Shown here: positions 6,358 through 11,114 of the stretch, one piece after another | Numbering within the stretch: the stretch's first letter is position 1 | How the letters are laid out: each line of letters starts with the position of its first letter | NCBI GenBank assembly: GCA_900768675.1 | Contig: CAAGDT010000039.1 | Coordinates: 1-11,114, forward strand | Direction: 5' to 3' | Source: Oscillospiraceae bacterium | GTDB lineage: Bacteria; Bacillota; Clostridia; Oscillospirales; Ruminococcaceae | Length of the DNA: 11,114 nt | The notes under the pieces: model-generated | Databases searched by the model: none | What the model was told of the DNA's origin: nothing | What the model saw: the letters and a program-made list of their open reading frames with translations, nothing else | Made by a program: the position numbers and the translations under genes

Positions 6358-6834
6358 TTAACCGTCCTTTCTGTCGTCGCTTAAAATTGAGGGTGCAATT
6401 TCTTCCTTTTTGTCATTTCTGCGTTCGAGAAGTCTTTTGATATTCTCACGCTCCTCGACTGCTGCAATAATAATATCCAGAATTGTTATGAATATGCAGG
6501 GCAGGTACAGCTCAGAGGGACCTACGCTGTCCTCTACTGCCGCATACAAAGAAGCAAAGCCGCCGTAAACCGCAAGTGTTCCTATAAAGCCCAGAACAGA
6601 CATTACCGCCGCAGTTTTATGCCTTTTACAGAGTATAAGCGCCGCAGGAATTACATAGCCTATAACCGAAACGATAAGCCAGAGTACTATTACATAGGAC
6701 TCCGCAATATCCTTCGGCACGATTTCCGAGCCGGTAAGCAGTATTGCCACAGGAAAAAATATACCGAAAAAAACGCCCCAAATACAGGTAAGACCTGTTT
6801 CAACGATTTTTAAAATAATTGATAAAATTTTCAT
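6358..6834 (-). CDS. Four-TM membrane protein of unknown function
   Basis: A 158-residue hydrophobic protein starting MKILSIILKIVETGL. Likely membrane segments are at about 12-34, 47-69, 74-98 and 109-127, followed by a charged tail (128-158) rich in Glu, Arg and Lys that is probably cytoplasmic. I do not recognise the family and see no transporter signature. It is first in a tightly packed set, with its stop 1 nt before the uridine phosphorylase start, so a link to nucleoside metabolism is possible but unproven. The ATG at 6834 has GGAG 12 nt upstream. The frame stays open to a TTG at 6993, but that extension would run through the palindromic leader element, has no ribosome binding site and is not membrane-like; I reject it. 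Confidence 0.72.
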   Translation of the reverse strand: MKILSIILKIVETGLTCIWGVFFGIFFPVAILLTGSEIVPKDIAESYVIVLWLIVSVIGYVIPAALILCKRHKTAAVMSVLGFIGTLAVYGGFASLYAAVEDSVGPSELYLPCIFITILDIIIAAVEERENIKRLLERRNDKKEEIAPSILSDDRKDG

Positions 6835-6868
6835 AAAATAATCAATCTCCGAATATATATAATATGTG

Positions 6869-6973
6869 CAGGCTGTCGATAAACCGCCATCTGCGTCGTC
6901 AACCGCATAACGGCAGGAACAAAGCCTAGCCGTTATGCGATTTCCTAGCATCTGACGATTTCTCGCCACCCTG
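6869..6973 (-). repeat. 105-bp imperfect palindrome in the operon leader (structured RNA or MITE-like element)
   Basis: The ends read CAGG at 6869 and CCTG at 6973, and the two arms (6869-6914 and 6929-6973) are near-complete inverted repeats. The inner 11 bp, CGCATAACGGC (6904-6914) and GCCGTTATGCG (6929-6939), are perfect, around a 14-nt centre with a further AGG/CCT pair. The outer 21 positions match at 16. Of the five differences, two become G-U pairs in the minus-strand RNA but C-A mismatches in the plus strand, which favours a role as a leader RNA hairpin. It sits between the promoter at 7016-7045 and the ATG at 6834. No target-site duplication or transposase is evident. Confidence 0.7.
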
Positions 6974-7015
6974 AAATATAGCTTTGTAGACAAGCTGATA
7001 ATTATGTGTTAAGAT

Positions 7016-7045
7016 ACTGTATTTATGATAGCACATTTTTGTCAA
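7016..7045 (-). promoter_or_regulatory. Probable sigma-A promoter of the membrane protein / uridine phosphorylase operon
   Basis: On the minus strand a perfect TTGACA (7045-7040) is followed after 18 bp by TACAGT (7021-7016), a weaker -10. Transcription would start near 7009 and give a leader of about 175 nt that contains the whole palindrome. No better promoter lies between the palindrome and the gene. Confidence 0.5.
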
Positions 7046-7076
7046 AAAGGCAATATGCTGTTTTAAAAACTTCCTG

Positions 7077-7105
7077 TCATATAAAAATACTCTTTGCAGA
7101 TATTA
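7077..7105 (+). promoter_or_regulatory. Tentative sigma-G-like promoter for spoIVB
   Basis: TCATA (7077-7081) and GATATTA (7099-7105), 17 bp apart, loosely resemble the forespore sigma-G pattern (gyATr, about 18 bp, cAtnnTA). This would fit the known forespore expression of spoIVB in Bacillus. The match is imperfect in an AT-rich stretch, so it is only a suggestion. Confidence 0.25.
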
Positions 7106-7169
7106 TTAAGGCAGAAGCAAAAATCGGATAAGACGTAAAAACGGGAAAAACAGGAAAGGTTTTGGGGAA

Positions 7170-8237
7170 ATGAAAGGTTTTTCGGGATTTATAAATATAT
7201 ACGCCGCCGCTGCCGCAGCAGTCTGCGTTATGGGGCTTGGCGCAGTCTTTATGGGGGCGCAGGCTTCTCCCGCCGCCATTGAATGTGCGGAGTGCGAGGA
7301 GCGCAGAACGGTTATTCCCTGCGGAACGCCCTTCGGGATAAAAATGCTGACAGACGGGGTTATAGTTACGGATTTCGGCTGCGTTGACGCAGGCACAAGC
7401 CAGATTTCTCCCGCAGAGGCGGCGGGAGTTAAAAAGGGAGACGTTATAACCGCAATCAACGGTAATGCGGTAAGCGACAGCATAGAGCTTTCCGAAGCTG
7501 TACAGGACAACCCGTCGCAGTGCAGGATTGACCTTATTCGGGGCGATGAGGCTATTACGGTGTATGCAAAGCCTGCGGTTTCGGAAAAGGACGGGCAGTA
7601 TAAGCTGGGGCTATGGACTAAGGACAGCTGTGCAGGAATCGGCACAATGACCTTCTACGATACGGAAACGGGTATTTTCGGCGGGCTTGGCCACGGGGTA
7701 AGTGACAGCGCCTCGGGAGTAAGACTGCCGCTGCTGAGCGGAGAAACTACGGCGGTAACGATAACCGACGTTATAAAGGGCGGAAGCGGCTCTCCGGGTG
7801 AGCTTTGCGGGGCGTTCATCTCCGACAGAGAGACGGGAACAATACTGCTTAACAGCGAGTACGGAGTTTTTGGAAAGGCGGAAACTGCGCCGATACTGAA
7901 CAAGGAAATGGAAATCGCTCACAAGAACGAGGTGCAGACGGGAAAGGCGGTTATATATGCCACAACCGGCGGAATGACCCCGGAGGAATACGAAATTGAG
8001 ATTGTGAGCATTGACAGGAACAGCTCCTCCGCCGTAAGGAATATGACTATCCGTGTAACGGACAAGGAGCTGCTTGCTAAGACCGGCGGTATTGTTCAGG
8101 GCATGAGCGGAAGCCCGATTATACAGAACGGCAGGCTTGTGGGAGCAGTAACACACGTTCTTGTGAAGGACTCGGCTATGGGGTATGGGGTATTTGCGGA
8201 GAATATGTGCGGCATACTGGACAGCGGGATTGAATGA
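7170..8237 (+). CDS. spoIVB: SpoIVB-type serine peptidase (family S55) with PDZ domain
   Basis: A 355-residue protein. Residues about 10-32 are a hydrophobic N-terminal signal/anchor. About 75-135 form a PDZ domain (SPAEAAGVKKGDVITAINGN), and about 155-355 the S55 protease domain. The triad is visible as H175 in GLGHGVSD, D298 in RVTDKELL and S313 in GIVQGMSGSP; the 15-residue D-to-S spacing equals that of Bacillus subtilis SpoIVB (D363, S378). In Bacillus the forespore secretes SpoIVB to cleave SpoIVFA and release the sigma-K processing protease, so this gene points to a spore-forming lineage. A ribosome binding site AGGAAAGG lies 10 nt before the ATG. It is monocistronic here, whereas spo0A usually follows spoIVB; instead a convergent terminator follows at once. 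It is somewhat shorter than the Bacillus protein, which has about 425 residues. Confidence 0.9.
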   Translation: MKGFSGFINIYAAAAAAVCVMGLGAVFMGAQASPAAIECAECEERRTVIPCGTPFGIKMLTDGVIVTDFGCVDAGTSQISPAEAAGVKKGDVITAINGNAVSDSIELSEAVQDNPSQCRIDLIRGDEAITVYAKPAVSEKDGQYKLGLWTKDSCAGIGTMTFYDTETGIFGGLGHGVSDSASGVRLPLLSGETTAVTITDVIKGGSGSPGELCGAFISDRETGTILLNSEYGVFGKAETAPILNKEMEIAHKNEVQTGKAVIYATTGGMTPEEYEIEIVSIDRNSSSAVRNMTIRVTDKELLAKTGGIVQGMSGSPIIQNGRLVGAVTHVLVKDSAMGYGVFAENMCGILDSGIE

Positions 8238-8253
8238 GAGAATACAGAAAAAA

Positions 8254-8300
8254 CAGCCCGATAAGTGTGAGAGCTTATCGGGCTGTTGATTATTTTTTAG
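8254..8300. terminator. Bidirectional terminator between spoIVB and the small membrane protein gene
   Basis: CAGCCCGATAAG (8254-8265) and CTTATCGGGCTG (8274-8285) make a perfect 12-bp stem with an 8-nt loop. Rightward it is followed by TTGATTATTTTTT, leftward by TTTTTTC, so it can end transcripts from both convergent genes. Confidence 0.9.
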
Positions 8301-8316
8301 GAAATTCAAAACAAGG

Positions 8317-8649
8317 TTAGTCAGATTTTTTTGAATATACCTTTTTCACTTCGTTAAATCCTAAAAGCACAGAGTATTTCTTTCCGACCCTGAATCTGTC
8401 ATACATATCCATTGAACAGGTTAATGTTTTTGTTTTTGATGAGTCGCCAAGCTTACAGTCTATGGTATAATGCGGACAATCGGTTGTTTTTGAACGCCAG
8501 ACATTCAGTCCTGTATGCGCTGTAACTCTCTTTTTTATTACGGTTATTACGGCTTTCCTTTTGTATAAGGACACCAAGAAAAAACCAATAATAAAAAAGA
8601 ATACTATACCTACAACTATAATAGTTTGTATCAACTGAGAAATATCCAC
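8317..8649 (-). CDS. Small single-pass membrane protein, unknown function
   Basis: About 110 residues. A strongly hydrophobic helix (about 5-28, IIVVGIVFFFIIGFFLV) is followed by basic residues YKRK, which suggests the soluble C-terminal domain is cytoplasmic. That domain contains two cysteines in DCPHYTIDCKLGD and reads like a compact beta-rich domain, ending in a Lys-rich tail. I do not recognise the family. GC content in three 60-base lines of the gene is 33-38 percent against 48 percent in a line counted in the neighbouring permease, which hints at a different origin. The start is uncertain: the GTG at 8649 has only a weak GGAA next to it and a GAGGG too far upstream; an internal TTG (codon 6) is an alternative. 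It lies 40 nt after the FtsX permease and probably shares its transcript, ending at the bidirectional terminator. Confidence 0.6.
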   Translation of the reverse strand: MDISQLIQTIIVVGIVFFFIIGFFLVSLYKRKAVITVIKKRVTAHTGLNVWRSKTTDCPHYTIDCKLGDSSKTKTLTCSMDMYDRFRVGKKYSVLLGFNEVKKVYSKKSD

Positions 8650-8689
8650 TTCCGGTACACCATAACCCTCAATAATGCTTAGCAGCCCA

Positions 8690-11114
8690 TTAATCCTCGC
8701 CCAGCTTCAGCGCCTTATTGATATTAATCTTCTTAATAATACCGCCGAGTATCGCAAAGCCTCCGCCAAGCATAAGCACGATTATAACGTAAAGCTTTAT
8801 GAAATCGCTTTGTGAAGCAGCAACCATAAAGGGCGGCACCTGCTCAATCGGGCTGTACATGGAGCGGAACAGGGGTACAAACAAATCGCTTACCGCTCCG
8901 CCGATTATAAAGGCGGCGGCAATTGAAACGCCCGATACCAAAAGCTGCTCGCAGCCGATTATTCCGATTATCTCCTTAAAGGTCATACCCATAGCCCGCA
9001 GAATACCGAATTGCAGGGTCCTGCCCTTAATAGACAAAATCCAGTAGATAAGAAATCCGATAATCGTCATAATCATAATTACCGTAAAGCTTAAAGTCAG
9101 CGCCCCGTTCATTCCCTGAAGCTGTGGCTTGTTCTTTTCGGCAATTATAAGCTGGGAAGCGTCGGTTATTGTTTCAATCGGTATGCGCTTTGCGGAAATA
9201 TCGTCGTAAAGGGCACGGCTGGTTGCGCCCTCCTCAAGGTCAATCCACACCTGATAAGGCTCCATATCCGTTACCGTGCTTGTGTAGTAGTAGTTCATCA
9301 CCGCAAAGCAGTTCTGAGCAAAGCTTTCGGTTTCGGGCTGCACCTCGGCTTCCTCGGTCTTTTTCTTACTGCTCTTGCCGGAAGCGATATTCGGATTTAT
9401 TCCCGGCCAGTAGTCCACCACCGCCAGCACCGTAGCGTTTACGCTCTCGTTTCCCGACCATTTTATCGGGATTTCGTCACCAAGCTCAATTTCGTACTTA
9501 TCCGCCAGCGCACGGGAAATAAGCACGCCCGAGGGGTAGTCCTGAAGCGCCTTTATGTAGTTCCACCAGTGGGCGGGAAGCAGGTCGTTCCTGAACCAGG
9601 CAACATTTGCAAACTTGTATGGCTCAATTGCCATAAGGGTAACGCCGTCTTCGGTCTTCTTGTCAACCGTTACCTTTGCGCTCTTGTTCACAAGTACCTT
9701 TGTGGCGGTTTTTACGCCGCTGAGATTCTCGAAGCGCTCAAAATCCCGCTCAACATAGCCTGTAACCGTTCCCGAGCCGTCGCTCGCCGTGGTTTCCTGC
9801 CAGTATTCCATAAGGGTAATATCTGCGCCGCAGTTGTAGTAAATCCTGTCCTCTTTTTGCGTATTTATTGTGCGGGCAGTATTTGCGGAGAAGATACCAA
9901 GCGAAAAAGTCACAATAAGAAACAGCATAAGAAACCTCTCCCGTCCGCCCTGGGAGCGGCAGACGGTTGTAATCGCCATATACTGGGAAGGCGACCACAA
10001 GGGGCGAAGAAGCAGATAGATAAGATTGAGAAGATAGGGGTAGAGCCTTATGAAAAGAAGACCTAAGCCGAAGATAAGGCAGGTTGAGAAGATAAAGAAC
10101 ATGGGGTTTATCTCCCCCGAGGACTCTGCGGAGAAGGTTTCGCCTGCGGTATAGAATCCGTAAAAGGCTAAGGCCGCGGCAATCAGCAGGAAATCTATTC
10201 CGCACTTTTCCCAGAGCTGCATTTTTACAACCTTAGTCTTGCTCTGCTTGTATTCAACGATTGAAAGCTTTGCTGCGGGGATAATCGGCGCCATTGTTGC
10301 CGCAAAGAAGATAACTGCGGCTATAAGGGCGTAGATAATTGCGCCTGGAGTTATCTTGGCGGAAATACCCGTTCTGTTTACGAACTCTAAAAAGCCGTTT
10401 GAAACGCCGAGAAAACGGCACATAGCAAGTCCGATAAAGGGGGCGGCAATAACTGCCGCAATTCCGAGTAAGCCTGTTTCTGCGGCATACATTCCGAAAA
10501 TCTGGGCTGAGCTTGCGCCACGGCTTTTGAAAACTGCGATTTCGTTCTTTTCCTGCTCAACGTTAAGTCGAGAAACCATAAACAGGTAAAAGCCCAGCAT
10601 AACCATTGTGGGAATCTGCAAAATCCAGAGAATACGGGTCAGCTTTTCCGCTTCTTCTGCATAACCGTTCAGAATATCGGAAATTCCCATTGTGAAATTA
10701 TAGCCGAGGGTAGGATAATACTCGAAATCCTCTGAAATTGCCTTTGTTATTGCAGGCAGATTGTTCATATCCATAAGCTGATATGAAAGGGCGCAGCGCA
10801 CCGCCATATCCGTAAGTCGGATATTTCCCGCCGGAAGCATCTTGTTCTTAAAGCAGTCTATATCCGTCACAACCGAGCTTACATAGCCGTCCATGGTTTC
10901 AGACCAGTAAACGTCGTTGTCAACCGACTGCACAAAAAGACCAACAATTCTGATTTTAAAAGGCTCTCTGCCGGAGTCAACTCCACGGACGTCGTAATCT
11001 CTGCCGAGGGTTATTCCGAGAGCCTTTGCGGTTGTTTCGCTTGCAACCACCTCGTAAACTCCGTCCTCGGCAACACCGCCCTCGCAGTACATTCTGCCGG
11101 AGGTTAATGTTATA
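8690..11114 (-). CDS. FtsX-family ABC transporter permease, large two-domain form (5' end outside window)
   Basis: At least 807 residues, open through the right edge; the in-frame ATG at 11092 is internal, because the codons before it encode TLTSGR, typical of the MacB-like extracellular domain. Numbering from that Met, 1-153 is the end of the first extracellular domain. Membrane segments lie at about 155-174, 203-225, 250-273, 299-315, 331-349 and 386-404, followed by a second large extracellular domain (405-664) and three helices at 666-687, 712-736 and 765-785. FtsX signatures appear twice: EIAVFKSRGASSAQIF (184-199) and QFGILRAMGMTFKEII (694-709). With one helix missing upstream this gives the 10-TM duplicated-FtsX layout. 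Such permeases work with a separate ATPase, probably encoded upstream beyond the window, in lipid, lipoprotein or antimicrobial-peptide handling; the substrate is unknown. Confidence 0.88.
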   Translation of the reverse strand, partial: ITLTSGRMYCEGGVAEDGVYEVVASETTAKALGITLGRDYDVRGVDSGREPFKIRIVGLFVQSVDNDVYWSETMDGYVSSVVTDIDCFKNKMLPAGNIRLTDMAVRCALSYQLMDMNNLPAITKAISEDFEYYPTLGYNFTMGISDILNGYAEEAEKLTRILWILQIPTMVMLGFYLFMVSRLNVEQEKNEIAVFKSRGASSAQIFGMYAAETGLLGIAAVIAAPFIGLAMCRFLGVSNGFLEFVNRTGISAKITPGAIIYALIAAVIFFAATMAPIIPAAKLSIVEYKQSKTKVVKMQLWEKCGIDFLLIAAALAFYGFYTAGETFSAESSGEINPMFFIFSTCLIFGLGLLFIRLYPYLLNLIYLLLRPLWSPSQYMAITTVCRSQGGRERFLMLFLIVTFSLGIFSANTARTINTQKEDRIYYNCGADITLMEYWQETTASDGSGTVTGYVERDFERFENLSGVKTATKVLVNKSAKVTVDKKTEDGVTLMAIEPYKFANVAWFRNDLLPAHWWNYIKALQDYPSGVLISRALADKYEIELGDEIPIKWSGNESVNATVLAVVDYWPGINPNIASGKSSKKKTEEAEVQPETESFAQNCFAVMNYYYTSTVTDMEPYQVWIDLEEGATSRALYDDISAKRIPIETITDASQLIIAEKNKPQLQGMNGALTLSFTVIMIMTIIGFLIYWILSIKGRTLQFGILRAMGMTFKEIIGIIGCEQLLVSGVSIAAAFIIGGAVSDLFVPLFRSMYSPIEQVPPFMVAASQSDFIKLYVIIVLMLGGGFAILGGIIKKININKALKLGED

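Noticed and set aside
6835..6993. 53-residue extension of the four-TM protein starting at a TTG
   Set aside because: It is encoded by the palindromic leader element, has no ribosome binding site and adds a Cys/Arg-rich stretch unlike the rest of the protein.
7611..8309. 232-codon antisense frame across spoIVB
   Set aside because: It runs through the bidirectional terminator and opposite a gene with an intact catalytic triad; there is no family signal in its translation.
9169..10066. Plus-strand open frames inside the FtsX permease
   Set aside because: They are shadows of the permease, with compositionally biased translations and no ribosome binding sites.

Overview
The window looks like chromosomal DNA from a low-to-mid GC Firmicute of class Clostridia, probably an Oscillospiraceae/Ruminococcus-like gut anaerobe. 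This is inferred from gene content: an ACT-domain UPF0237 / DUF711 UPF0210 pair, a DUF1540 cysteine-rich mini-protein, a SpoIVB-type sporulation protease, an EAL protein carrying a 'GIGG' repeat beta-helix, and a large two-domain FtsX permease. Promoters read as consensus sigma-A boxes with 17-18 bp spacers, and strong AGGAGG-like ribosome binding sites are common. The genus is a guess; the clostridial placement is firmer.

Layout. At the left edge is the start of a leftward PHP-domain phosphoesterase. It is divided by back-to-back sigma-A promoters from a rightward two-gene operon (ACT-domain regulator, then the PFL-like UPF0210 protein) that ends in a perfect 10-bp hairpin terminator. A second terminator facing the other way closes a long leftward gene. 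That gene encodes a membrane-anchored EAL c-di-GMP phosphodiesterase with an intact catalytic set, fused to about 300 residues of regularly spaced GIG/IGG repeats, and it is driven by a perfect-consensus promoter.

Upstream of that gene, also leftward, lies a probable operon: a four-TM membrane protein of unknown function, uridine phosphorylase (gap of 1 nt), a HAD phosphatase of nucleotidase/phosphoglycolate-phosphatase type (8-nt overlap), then a 55-residue DUF1540 protein and a terminator. The two middle enzymes suggest pyrimidine nucleotide/nucleoside breakdown. The leader of this operon contains a 105-bp imperfect palindrome whose mismatches are partly G-U pairs only in the transcribed strand. 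This is the least explained structure in the window.

The right third has a rightward SpoIVB-type PDZ/S55 serine protease with its H-D-S triad. It converges, through a bidirectional terminator, on a leftward pair: a very large FtsX-family ABC permease (cut off by the window end) followed by a small AT-rich single-pass membrane protein. No tRNA, rRNA, CRISPR array, transposase or phage gene is visible.

No convincing new multi-gene defence or mobile system is seen. The best candidates for something undescribed are the EAL-beta-helix fusion, which by topology puts an adhesin-like repeat domain in the cytoplasm, and the palindromic leader element.
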